A DNA stretch of 64,000 nucleotides, taken from NCBI GenBank assembly GCA_030737875.1, contig CM060912.1, positions 204,365,231 through 204,429,230 of the forward strand, in the 5' to 3' direction. The number at the start of each line of letters is the position of its first letter. The stretch's first letter is position 1. The stretch comes from Allium sativum. Its lineage: Eukaryota > Streptophyta > Magnoliopsida > Asparagales > Amaryllidaceae. The notes under the pieces are model-generated. The model saw only the letters and a list, made by a program, of their open reading frames with translations. It searched no databases and was not told where the DNA came from. The position numbers and the translations under genes are program-made. Shown here piece after piece: positions 31,747 through 42,782 of this stretch.

Positions 31747-34700
31747 TGTAACAACCCGTAAAATGCGAGCCAGTTTGAAATTTTTATTTTGGCCATTTTA
31801 GCGAATTTTGATTATTTAAAATGAATTATTTTAAATAATATCGACGAGGAAATTTATTTTGAATAGAATTCGACGTATATATTATATACGTCGTCGTTAG
31901 AATATATAATAATTATATATAATTATAAAAGGAATAGAAAATGGCGCGGTAGTTCGAAAATTCGATTTCTAATTTCAAATGAATATACAGAATTCAATAT
32001 AAGTCAGAATTGAACGAAACAAGAAATATTTGAATCTGTATAACTATATCTTTGTAACGAAGTTAACAAACTGAGATTTCATTTTAGAAATGATAAGATA
32101 TGTCCAGTTTAAAATTAGAAATAGTCGTTGTGGAATTTATATATATTTTTATATATATAAGGCCCTTAAAAATAGCAATTTTGCAAACGACCTCGGATTT
32201 CGACAAAACCAGTTTTGTTGGGTCCATGATGTCAAATTATTGCTAGGTTTTAAATTTCATAATTTTTCGAATCAATATGTGAGCGTGGCGGAAGAAAATG
32301 CGTTTGACCAGTTTTTGTTGAATTTAATCGACAGGAAATCGGCCATTTTTCAAACGGTCTCAGAATTCGACGAAACTAGTTTTGTTAGAACCGTATTGTC
32401 AATACGAAGCTAGAAAATATTTTTCTGGAATTTTTCTAGTTAGTATGTGACCACGGTAATTTGAAACGTACGTTTAAAATTCAATATAGTGATTTAAATG
32501 TAAATTTAACGGAAACTGATTCAAACAGTCGAATCAGCCTACGATACATATCCCATTGGGTTCGGAATGGGGGTAATACGCTATTGACGACAGGCGGTGG
32601 GTCTCGTTTCGAGGTCGAAAATAAAAGTTGCTTTTTGGAGAATAAATAAAATAAAATAAAAATTAATAAAACCCTTACCCCCCTCACTACTTTCTCTCTC
32701 TTCCCCTTAAACGGTCAACCCCCCCTCCTTTTCTATATCGTTCAGAACAGATAAAAAAAAAAAAGAATAAAGGAGAATCGCGACCACCACGACGTCGGAG
32801 GACCACCGCGCCCCGACCCTACTTCGCCGCCCCCTCCAGCAAAGCCCCAATCGCCGCGCCCCTCCCTCCCCTCTTCGATTTGACGTTTTCAAACCCTCCC
32901 CAGGCCCAATTCAACTACCGCCGTCCACCTGAGCGCCACCACCTACAGATAGACGCCGACCACCTCTGACGCCAACCCCTCCAGACACTGCCTCCCCTCG
33001 CTTCGTTCCAGTGAGTGTTTAAGTTCCTATTTATTTATTTATTTTATTTAACTTTAAAAACTGATTATTTTAAAGTTTAAAAACTGATTATTTTAAAGTT
33101 TAAAAACTGATTATTTTAAAGTTTAAAAACTGATTATTTTAAAGTTTAAAAACTGTTTTTTTTAAAGTAATAAAAACTGAAAAATGTTTAAAGGTTAAAA
33201 CTGAATTTTTAAAAGAAATGTAAACTGAATTTTTAAAAGAATTTTAAAAACTGATTTTATTTTTAGATTTTAAATAAGAAAAGATTTAAACTTTAGAATA
33301 TAAAAATTCGATAAAAATTCGATTTTTATATATTGAACTTTGAACTAAAAATAGAATTTTTATATATTGAACATCGAAAGAAAAATTCCATTTTTATATA
33401 TTGAACTTCGAAAGAAAAATATGATTTTTATATATTGAACTTCGAAAGAAAAATATGATTTTTATATATTGAATAGCATACTAAAAATTCGATTTTTATA
33501 TATTGAACTTTGAAATAAAAATTCGATTTTTATATATTGAACTTTGAAATAAAAATTCGATTTTTATATATTGAACTTTGAAATAAAAATTCGATTTTTA
33601 TATATTGAACTTTGAAATAAAAATTCGATTTTTATATATTGAACTTTGAAATAAAAATTCGATTTTTATATATTGAACTTTGAAATAAAAATTCGATTTT
33701 TATATATTGAACTTTGAAATAAAAATTCGATTTTTATATAGTGAACTTTGAAATAAAAATTCCATTTTTATATATTGAACTTTGAAATAAAAATTCCATT
33801 TTTATATATGGAACTTCGATAGAAAAATAGCATTTTTATATATGGAACTTCGATAGAAAAATAGCATTTTTATATATTGAACTTCGATAGAAAAATAGAA
33901 TTTTTATATATTGAACTTCGATAGAAAAATATGATTTTTATATATTGAACTTCGAAAGAAAAATATGATTTTTATATATAGAACTTCGAAATAAAAATGT
34001 GATTTTTATATGTTAAACTTCAGATTTAAAAATATGATTTGTATATGTTGAATAGCGAAATAAAAATTCGATTTTTATATATATAGTGGCCTTGGGCAAC
34101 GAAGGTGACAAAAAGGCGGGAACGACGAAGACTTCTGCAAATGAAGTGCCGTGGAGCTAGGATAGCTATCTGTGAGAATTTCTCACCTTTCTATTTCTTT
34201 TCTAGTTATATATATACTAGGATGCAGACGGTGCTTAGTAGCACCCGACACAATCGTCCACAGACCATGGACTTGTTTGTTTGACTGTTTGGTGATTGAT
34301 TGCGATATTGGTTTGAATGTGGTTTGTGGTGTGAAAAATCGAATCGATAAATTGGTTAGGATTAGACGTGCGCCGTTATAAGGCGAAGGAGTAAGGCTAG
34401 GTTAGATCCTTACTCCAAATTTTGTGGTTTGCATAATGAAATGAATTGAATTGTTGGGTGAAATGAATGGATTGATTGATGTGTGAATGGCGTGGGCCTT
34501 CACTAGACCGGGGATAAGGCTAGGCCTTGTCCCGTTTCTAGTATCGTGCCGTTATGCCACCGAAATTTTCTAAAATATGTTAGAAAAACAAAAATATCAT
34601 TTTATTTAAAGAATGAACTGAAGAGAAATTCATATGTTGAAATAAAATGTTTTGTCGTTAAAAATATAAATTTTAACGTGAATGTGAATAAATAAAATAT

Positions 34701-37700
34701 TCATTTGCAAACCAGATGGTTTGTTTATGTACACTTATTTGAAGGACATTGATTGGGTCGATAAATTTTACACATCGCCCAACTGCACAAATAGAATCTG
34801 TGTTTGATTGTTTGAAACCCTACATGGGTGTTGGGATGATATTTGACGTACACTAATCCCGATTGTTTAGTTGTGTGTCGATCGATTGATTGACAGACTG
34901 TTATAAGCGTTGAATATTTATATTTGATGCTTATACAGTGTAGAATGCACTTTGGATGATGGTTGATTATTCATCGTTGTTGATATATGCATGTGTTGTA
35001 GAAAATCCATATAATTAACATTATATGGTAATTGATTGGGCCTCATTCCAATTTGAAAAATAAAGAATATATAAAATAAAAGTTCATGTGTTGACAGTAC
35101 TCATTCATTGAGATTGGTCATGTGTTGAACGAAATATTTTGATAATCACAACTATTTTGAAAAAGAAATATTTGAAATAGAATATTTGAAAATAGAAATT
35201 TATGAAGCCGTGTTGATTAGATTGACGCCATTTTGACGTGAACGATATTTATATCGATTTTATTCATCTTAAAAATGAATATTGAAAAGTGATTTCGAAA
35301 TCGAATATTTTGAAATGAATTGAAAACGATTTCGAAATGAAATGAATTGAAAACGAATTCGAATTGAATTGAAAACGATTTCGAAATGAAATGAATTGAA
35401 AACGAATTCGAATTGAATTGAAAACGATTTCGAAATGAATTGAATTGAAAACGATTTCGAAATGAATTGAATTGAAAACGATTTCGAAATGAATTGAATT
35501 GAAAACGATTTCGAAATGAATTGAATTGAAAACGATTTCGAAATGAATTGAATTGAAAACGAATTCAAATTGAATTGAAAGCGAAGTGAAATAAATTCAA
35601 ATTGAATTGAAATTTGAATTGAAAGGAAATGGATTTTAAAACGAATTTATAAAGAAGAATTCAATTTTGATTTGAATTGAAATGGAAGTTGAAAATGTTT
35701 TTGAAACGAATTCAAAACTATTTATATAATTCGTTTTAAATAGAAATCGACGAAGTATATATTATATATATAATATAATGGCCTGAATAGAACGCGCCGC
35801 GCCGCGGCAGTTCGTGAATTTCGACCATTTATTTCAAACGGACATTACGGGAGATCCGACCGTCGGATTCTCCTAAAACCGGAACCGTTGGGTTCGTATC
35901 GAAAAGAGCTTTCTAATGAATGTTAGAAATTTGAAATCTAACGGTTGGATTTGGAGATACGTCCAAATCAAATTCGAAAAAGGTCGCTATAAGTGCAGTT
36001 CGATGGCCGTTAATGGAAATCGACTGTACGGGCCTTGATAAAATTATTAAAAATAGTAATAATTTGTGTAAAATCATAAGAAATGATTTAGAAAGAATTG
36101 GGATGAAAAACTCCATATTTGAAAAGATAAAAATGGATTTTTATCGAAATGAACTAGTTTTGAACTAGAAATATAATTCTATTTATTTTTAAATAAATAA
36201 ATTGAATTTGAAATGGTTTTGAAAATAACCAAAATTTCCAATGATTGCATTGGAGTGGATTTGAATCGAAATTGTCTTCGGAATATTTCGATGTTGGAAT
36301 TCGTGATATTACAGGTGTTGTTATGGAAATTTGAAAGATATATATTTGTATCGTTATTTCCAATACGACATTTGTTAGTCGTAGAATTCGATATTGAATA
36401 TAAGCCGATATATTTTCTATTCAGAGCCTTGTATTGAATATCGAATGTGATTTGGGTTTGTCGTGAATGGTGTCTTCACTAACACTGTTCTTGAACCCAG
36501 TTGAGAAAAGATTAAATCTTTTTATTTAGATTTAATGAAGTGTACCAATTAAATGTTATTTAATTGGAATTGAATTGGTATTGATTTTTGGGTTTATCGT
36601 GAACAGTGTTTTAAATAACACTTGTTCTTTAACCCGATAATTAATGGAATGTGATTTTGGGTTTATCGTGAATCGTGTTTTAAATGACACTGATTCTTTA
36701 ACCCAGATAATGATTAAAACTAAGTGGAGTTTTAATGAATCTTTAATTAGATTGAAAAGATCGAGAATGGAGTATCACCAGTTTTGCTCCAGGCGATAGT
36801 TAAATCTTTAATTAGATTTGAACGTGAAATTTAGAAACTAACGGTCGGTTAGCCAAGCGGAATGGTTTTCTGGCTATTGATCTGATGTTGGTTTCGGCCT
36901 TCGGGGTTAATATTTGGGGAATTATTCTCTTGATTAATTTACGGTTAGTGACTATTGAATTGGAATGAGGCGTATGTTGTGTTTGTGTAACACTTATTTA
37001 AAATATACGCGAGTTATTCGGAAAGACCGGGTTTATCCCATTCTGAATAACTGATACGACGTTAAGTCGAAGATGAAGACGATGGTCGAAGACCGGAGGT
37101 CTTCACGTCGTTTGGGTGATAGCTGATGATCTTGATTGGAATGTACACCCAAGAAGATGGAAACAGTTAGTGATCGTCCAGACGTACTTGGAGATCGAAG
37201 GATATGCGGGGTACTAGGTGCCTCCGGTTTCATTCAGACCCAGAACGGACTTGTAAATGGACTGTGTGTCTGACATCGGATTTCATTCTGTGTGACTGAT
37301 ATCGGTTGCATAGGATGGTTTGCCTGTGTGGCATGCTAAGATGCAAATGATCAAGGCTTCTGTTGAAAAGCAAAGTCTTGTGGTTGATGATCAAAGCACG
37401 GCCTTTGTGGCGTAGCTTTGTGTAACGTTTACTTCGCGAGTTTCACACCCGGTATGAACCAAAAACGGGAGAGGACATCAGGGAGGACTTGCGTTTCTTT
37501 CTAGCTAGAAGTGGCGTCAGTGGTTTTACACGCCCTGACGAGTTTGACTTATGTGGTTGTTGCGGTTGCGAGGCGCCTCGGTTATATCGGTTTCGGCCGA
37601 ATGCATTCTGGTCGGCTGACGGACCAGACTTACACCCCATAGGGTGGGGAGACGTATTGTTCAGGCATAATAATCCACTCCGTGTGGACCGGCCCTGACG

Positions 37701-38558
37701 ATCCAAGGCTTGCCTGCGCGCTTGCCTGAGACACGGGCTAGAGCGTCTCGAATCGGTTGAGGACTATCTTTTGCCTCGGTTCATAGACGGAAATCCAATT
37801 TCCAAATACGTGACATTTGCGGTTTTAATTGTAATCCTATATATGGCGACATAGTGGGATGGGGCGCTTATGCCGCCTACGATTGATATTTATGATTTGA
37901 AGTGTTTTATACACTATGCACTTATAATAGTATCAAATGATTTGTTTTAAACGTATCAAGCATTCTTTGGCTGTTATAAGGGAAAACCCTATCCTCGACT
38001 GCGTTGCATTGTGTGATGGGACCTGGGTCTTATAACAGCTTCATTTTTCTTTATTTAGCATTGCGCTGTTTGTTTATGCACTGGTATTCTTGGGAGGAAA
38101 CCCGTTCCGTGTTATACGGCGTGGTCCCTTGATTTACCTAGCTTTAAAAATAAAGATTTATAACTGTTTTAGTTCTCACACCAGTCACATGACTGACCTG
38201 GAGTTTATTGTTTTAACCTAAACTCTGGGTGCCCTTATTTTGACACGGGCAGCTAGTAGTTTTGGTTTTGCAGATTTATATTCACAGGATCCTGGTTTAC
38301 AGCTGGAACGATATCCGGAAAGCTTTGTATCCGTATATCTCTTCTAGTTGTGTATTGTATTATTTTCCGCTGCTATGTATTTAAATGTAATTTAAATCTC
38401 TGATATTTCTGTGTAATATTCATTTATACTCTGTATATTCTTGTAATCTGATGCGTTGTTGTCATATACAATGAAACGTTCTTCTATATGCGTTCTGTTG
38501 TGGTTTGTTCTCGAACTATCCGCCGCTTTCCTTTACGGGGAAGTTGCGGGTCTTAACA
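31747..38558 (+). repeat. L2 3' LTR, 6812 bp
   Basis: It is colinear with 23890-30711. Length differences are explained by +2 units of 34 bp, -3 units of 27 bp and a few bases in an A-run. The leader ends with GTGAGT at 33011-33016; the 34-bp array lies at about 33297-34085 and the 27-bp array at about 35304-35568. Confidence 0.95.
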
Positions 38559-38563
38559 CACAA
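38559..38563 (+). other. Target-site duplication of L2, right copy (CACAA)
   Basis: It matches 23885-23889. Confidence 0.95.
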
Positions 38564-38911
38564 GCTACCACCTAAGCTTGTTATTTTATCTAGTGTATCC
38601 CACTTAACCCCTTTTATAATCATGCCCACCTACATGTTAAGGTTTGGTTAAGTCATCTAATCATATATCAATTGCCACTTAAGGCACCCACTAGATTTCC
38701 ACATGCCACCCAAAGCACTTACTTAACCCTTTACCCATGTTTAATTACAAGTTCCTCTTTGGTTAAGTATTCTAATCGTATTTTCTATTGCCACCCAAGG
38801 CAACCCACTAGATTTCCACATACCACCCAAGGCACCCACATAACCCCTCATGTCCCTCTACATGCTAATATGGTTAAGTGTTTCTTAATTAATTAAGATC
38901 ATGACCTCATA

Positions 38912-39130
38912 AAGACCTCTCACATTAGACCATCTTTTATGACTGCTGGATATGTCGGTTGGTTCCGGGCAGACTTCTGTCATAAAAAGGTCTAACCTCG
39001 TGTCTTTACTTTAATCACGTATTTAATTTATGACTAAGACCTCTCACATTGGGCCAATCATTTGTAGCTGTTGGATGGCCGGTCGGTTCCGGGCAGACTT
39101 CCGCTACAAAAGGGTCCAACCTCGTGTCTT
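38912..39130 (-). ncRNA. Tandem pair of structured elements (G2 5' LTR)
   Basis: These are the same two elements as at 16529-16747, with only a few substitutions. This copy is in the 5' LTR and is therefore the one downstream of the active promoter in element sense. Confidence 0.6.
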
Positions 39131-39601
39131 AGTTGATTAATTACACCAAATTAATCACCCCCCATAATCTGAATTAATTATGCCTAATTAATTACACATT
39201 TTTAAGAATATGGGTAGACCTAACTCAATAGGTAAATTCCCAATTCCATAGTATGGGTAGACCTAACTTAATAGGTAAATTCCCAACTCCATAATATGGG
39301 TAGACCTAACTTAATAGGTAAATTCCCAATTACATCCATTTAATTTGTGGTATGATTAACCATACCCATTTCACATCATTTTATTAACATGCATATTAAC
39401 CCCATCGTTCCCCACGTAGTTCGTTCTCATAACACGACATAATAAAGGGAAGATTCATCACAAAGGTCATGGGTTTAGCCAACATAGCATGTAACTTTAT
39501 CATGGGTTCAAAAGGTGTCAACTTGCATATATGAACATACATTAAACCCAACTAGTATTTAACCCAAACTTGCATTATGCATATCATAAAAGAGACAATC
39601 T

Positions 39602-39862
39602 TGCGTATGAACTTGCACATAAACTTGCATATGAACTTGCATCATAACTTGCATATGAACTTGCATCATAACTTGCATATGAACATGTATCATAACTTGC
39701 ATATGAACTTGCATCATAACTTGCATATGAACTTGCATCATAACTTGCATATGAACTTGCATCATAACTTGCATATGAACATGTATCATAACTTGCATAT
39801 GAACTTGCATCATAACTTGCATATGAATATGTATCATAACTTGCATATGAACTTGCATAACA
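39602..39862 (-). repeat. 24-bp tandem repeats (G2 5' LTR)
   Basis: It is the same array as 17222-17455 with one additional 24-bp unit. A 22-23 bp array follows at about 39925-40085. Confidence 0.9.
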
Positions 39863-40589
39863 TGCCATACTTAGAGACAAACTTGCATATATTATGCATA
39901 TCATAAAAAGAGACAAACTTGCATAAAACCAAACACTTAGCATGCATAAAACCAAATACTTAGCATGCATAAAACCACATACATTGCATGCATAAAACCA
40001 AATACTTAGCATGCATAAAACCAAATACATAGCATGCATAAAACCAAATACTTAGCATGCATAAAACCAAATACATAACTTGCATAACATGTTACATATA
40101 GACTTGCATATAATCTCCCATATAGCTTGCATAACATGTTACATATGAATCAATGTTCAACATAGTGTTTTGCATCATAAAACATAGCATTAAACTTGCA
40201 TATAGCACACAACATACACTATACTAAACTTGCATAAACACATTGATTCCACAAACATAGCCATATCTTATCATATCCTATCATAATCAATATAACAATT
40301 GATTGTTAAGTCTATAGAAACTCACCACTAAACTCCAATAAGCAAACCCTTGCAACAAATCACCCAAAAACTCTAGCCTTGAACATAAAGCTTGCAACTT
40401 GATGATGAATGCAAGCCAATGATCACTCATACAACTCAAATATGCTTGTATGCACATGAAAGCCTTCATAGAAATAGTTTAGAAATAGGATGGAGGCTAG
40501 GGTTTTGAGTGGAGGCCATGATCATAGAAAATTTTGGCATAGTTTAGTTAGGAGATAGGATTATGACCATTTAGGGCTAGCTTAGGGTC

Positions 40590-40598
40590 TTATTTATA
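40590..40598 (-). promoter_or_regulatory. G2 5' LTR TATA box
   Basis: The minus strand reads CCTATAAATAAGACCC, as at 18184-18192. This is the promoter that would drive the G2 genomic transcript. Confidence 0.62.
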
Positions 40599-40754
40599 GG
40601 ATTAGGCAAGTGTTTTAGGCCATTAGATTAACCCTAAATTAGATTAGGGCCATCAGATCTCGGAAGCTTCTAGAGAATAGCCCAAAACACAGCCAAACCC
40701 TAAAATGGTGCACCAGGCCAGCCAGAAAGCTGTGCAGGTTTCTGGCTCGACACG

Positions 40755-40849
40755 GGCGCACTTCCCAAGTGCGCCAGTGTAATAATGTGTTGGCGCACTT
40801 CACAAGTGCGCCAGTGCATTTTTGTGTTGGCGCACTTCACAAGTGCGCC
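40755..40849 (-). promoter_or_regulatory. Three 21-bp palindromes, 37-bp period (G2 5' LTR)
   Basis: Perfect-arm palindromes GGCGCACTT-N3-AAGTGCGCC begin at 40755, 40792 and 40829. All three are cleaner here than in the 3' LTR. Confidence 0.58.
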
Positions 40850-41063
40850 AGTGCATTCTGGCTAGTTTTCGGTTTTTCTGCCTAACTTCGTTCGTCCATA
40901 TCTTCTTCATACGGACTCCGATTTTCGAAAACTCAGACTCTATTTCGCGTATTTTTCCGAGACGAACGCAATGGTGCAACCCGTTTCCCCTAATTCCCAC
41001 ATCTGGGATTAGTTATTCTTTAATTTGTGAATTTTAGCATTAACCGAAATTCGGGGTGTTACA

Positions 41064-41068
41064 TCGTT
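41064..41068 (+). other. Target-site duplication of G2, right copy (TCGTT)
   Basis: It matches 15149-15153. Confidence 0.92.
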
Positions 41069-41140
41069 AATTGATTGATAATTTGAATAGGGAAAGTAAT
41101 TCAAATTGGGGAATGATTAATTAGGAGTAATTAATCGTCT

Positions 41141-41359
41141 AAGACACGAGCTTAGGCTCTTTTGTGGTGTAAGACTGCCTGGACCCGCCCGACCAATCCA
41201 GCTGCCACAAATGTCAGTCTAATGTGGGAGGTCTTAGGCATAAATTAAATGCGTAACAGTTGTAAGGACACGAGGTTATGCTCGTTTGTGGTGTAAGACT
41301 GCCCGGAACCGCCTGGCAAATCCAGCTGCCACAAACGCCAGTCTACTGTGGGAGGTCTT
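41141..41359 (+). ncRNA. Tandem pair of ~95-nt structured elements (G1 LTR)
   Basis: Copy a is 41141-41235 and copy b 41264-41359. In a the outer arms are AAGAC/GTCTT and the apical stem is TTTGTGG (41161-41167)/CCACAAA (41205-41211). Copy b has GTTTGTGG/CCACAAAC and an inner CTGG/CCAG mini-stem. The loop holds GACTGCCTGGACC or GACTGCCCGGAACC. Both arms and loop recur in G2, G3 and G4 with compensating changes. The position is downstream of the TATA box and before the poly(A) signal. Confidence 0.62.
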
Positions 41360-41815
41360 TATGAGGTTACGGTCTTAATGAATTAAGAAACACTTAGACA
41401 GATAAGCATGTAGTGGGACATGAGGGGGTTAAGTGGGTGCCTTGGGTGGCATGTGGAATCTAGTGGGTGCCTTGGGTGGCATTGGAAATACGATTAGAAA
41501 CACTTAACCAAAATTGAAACATGTAATTGAAACATGAATAAGAATGGGTTAAGTGGGATGTACTAGAGGGGACCAAGCTTAGGTGGACAGCTTATGTCAA
41601 ATAATGGGGGCCAATTTCAACCAGTAATCCATACGTATCTTTGTGGTCTCGACCCAAGTCGAGGACGGGACACGCATACTGGGCTTGACTGTAAGAGGCC
41701 AAACCGGGTTAGCGATGGCAATGCAAGTCCAACGGGTTCATATGCGTGTGTGGACCCGGGCTGGTAGGTAAGACATTGTTGCATCGTGTAGGTATAAGTC
41801 GTGCATTATTGGTGG

Positions 41816-41890
41816 TATCGGGTTGCCACTTTGGGGAGTGATACACCCCACTGTGGGGCCAGCACGGGTATCTATGAGTTAGGGAGCCGA
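41816..41890 (+). ncRNA. Conserved CCCCAC/GTGGGG block (G1 LTR)
   Basis: GGTTGCCA is followed by ATACACCCCACTGTGGGGCC and AGCACGGGTATCTA. It matches blocks in G2 and G4. In the L elements ACACCCCATAGGGTGGGG (for example 29783-29800) may be the counterpart. Confidence 0.4.
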
Positions 41891-42510
41891 TCGCTTGGGG
41901 GTAGTGGGTACACCTAGTGGAGATAGGGGCAGGCGGCACCTATGAAGGCAGCTAGGGGTGCACGAAACTACCAATATCATTATTAAGTCTGTAGGCGAGA
42001 TCAACCTTAGGGTGGCTAGTGGTGGTGTAGTATAGTAATTATCTCATAGTGTTGGTGTAGTTTACTAATTATCTTACAGTGGGTTAGGTGCGCTTTAACG
42101 ATATCGTTGGTCATCTTGTTTCCTTGTTTACTCTGTCATACTCAATGGTTCATGGCCATTTCCTTATTTTCCAACTTATGTCGTAGCCTAGTTACTTTGT
42201 TAATTATATTGTTAAAATTATCGCACTCGCCAGACTTTATGTCTGACCCCCTTTGTTTCCTCCTCTTTTCTTCCTTCCCCCCCAAGGTGCTCAGGTTGGA
42301 ACTAGCACCAATGGAGCTTGATTTTGTACTGCTTTTAGAAGATTGCTTGGATCGCTGAAGTAAAGTTCAGCTTCTCTTTTATTTTTGGCTATTTTGTATT
42401 GGGTATCATGTCTTTCAGTTTATGTAATTGGATTTCGTCAAGATGGATATTTTGTACTTAACTGTGGTTTTGATGATGTAATCAAACATATGTGTTTTCC
42501 GCTGCAATGA

Positions 42511-42516
42511 AATAAA
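42511..42516 (+). terminator. Poly(A) signal AATAAA (G1 LTR)
   Basis: AATAAA follows TTTTCCGCTGCAATGA about 130 bp before the LTR end, at a position similar to those in G4. Confidence 0.55.
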
Positions 42517-42645
42517 GTTTTAAATTTTCAAGTACTGTTTATATCTGTCTTGTTGTTAGGTTTCTGTTCTATACTTACTTAAAACGCTCCATAGAAGTTA
42601 ATGCATTCCCTTTGTGAGTGACATTAATGGACGTGGGGTGTTGCA

Positions 42646-42782
42646 GGATTGAGCCGAACCATTATAAAAATAATGTGTGTCCCTTGTTATTTACCACATT
42701 TATCATTTTTGATCTGTGTTTCTGAGGATTTCACACCACATTGGGTGTTAGTACCATTTTTCGGTCTAACAGTAGGGTATTT
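42646..42782. other. Junction segment, unidentified
   Basis: The 137 bp between the G1 LTR end and the first recognisable RNase H codons of G3 show no motif. It is presumably flanking target sequence, perhaps decayed G3. Confidence 0.4.

Larger units (their letters stand above)
23890..38558 (+). mobile_element. L2: complete giant-LTR non-coding retrotransposon, 14.67 kb
   Basis: The structure is fully delimited: 5' LTR 23890-30711 (6822 bp), internal 30712-31746 (1035 bp), 3' LTR 31747-38558 (6812 bp), and target duplication CACAA. LTRs start TGTAACAACCCG and end TCTTAACA. PBS and purine tract are intact. There are no gag or pol genes. LTRs make up 93% of the element. By eye the LTRs differ by about five substitutions in the first 1.1 kb, all transitions, so the insertion is recent. 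The closest described category is the LARD, a non-autonomous element mobilised by a partner; the partner here may be a chromovirus. Confidence 0.95.
15154..41063 (-). mobile_element. G2: Ty3/gypsy chromovirus on the minus strand, containing L2
   Basis: In + coordinates the order is 3' LTR (15154-18657), reversed gag-pol (18658-22831), and 5' LTR (22832-23889 and 38564-41063, split by L2). Without L2 the element is about 11.2 kb. The 5-bp target duplication TCGTT is intact. LTRs differ at about 1% of sites in the parts I compared, plus small indels. Most of gag and a block of RT/RNase H are deleted, so it is not autonomous, although its integrase frame is open. Confidence 0.93.
38564..41063 (-). 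repeat. G2 5' LTR, remaining part
   Basis: It continues the LTR interrupted at 23889 and matches 16181-18657 closely. Together the two parts make about 3.56 kb. It ends GGGGTGTTACA at 41063, followed by TCGTT. Confidence 0.93.
9563..42645 (+). mobile_element. G1: Ty3/gypsy chromovirus, degenerate, split by two insertions
   Basis: The surviving parts are the internal region from protease to the purine tract (9563-13555), the first part of the 3' LTR (13556-15153), and, after the G2 insertion, the rest of the 3' LTR (41069-42645). The 5' LTR and most of gag lie beyond L1 and outside the window. Domain order protease-RT-RNase H-integrase-chromodomain and the long LTR place it with plant chromoviruses, most like Tekay/Del. 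Several stop codons and frameshifts show it can no longer make its own polyprotein. Confidence 0.9.
41069..42645 (+). repeat. G1 3' LTR, second part
   Basis: It continues the LTR from 15148/15153. It carries the tandem structured elements, the CCCCAC/GTGGGG block (41816-41890), a GTCTGACCCC block near 42240, TTTTCCGCTGC and AATAAA, and ends GTGGGGTGTTGCA at 42645. With the first part the LTR is about 3.2 kb. Confidence 0.9.

Noticed and set aside
42107..42358. 83-codon ORF in the G1 LTR
   Set aside because: It lies in LTR sequence, and the homologous parts of G2 and G4 are not open in the same way.
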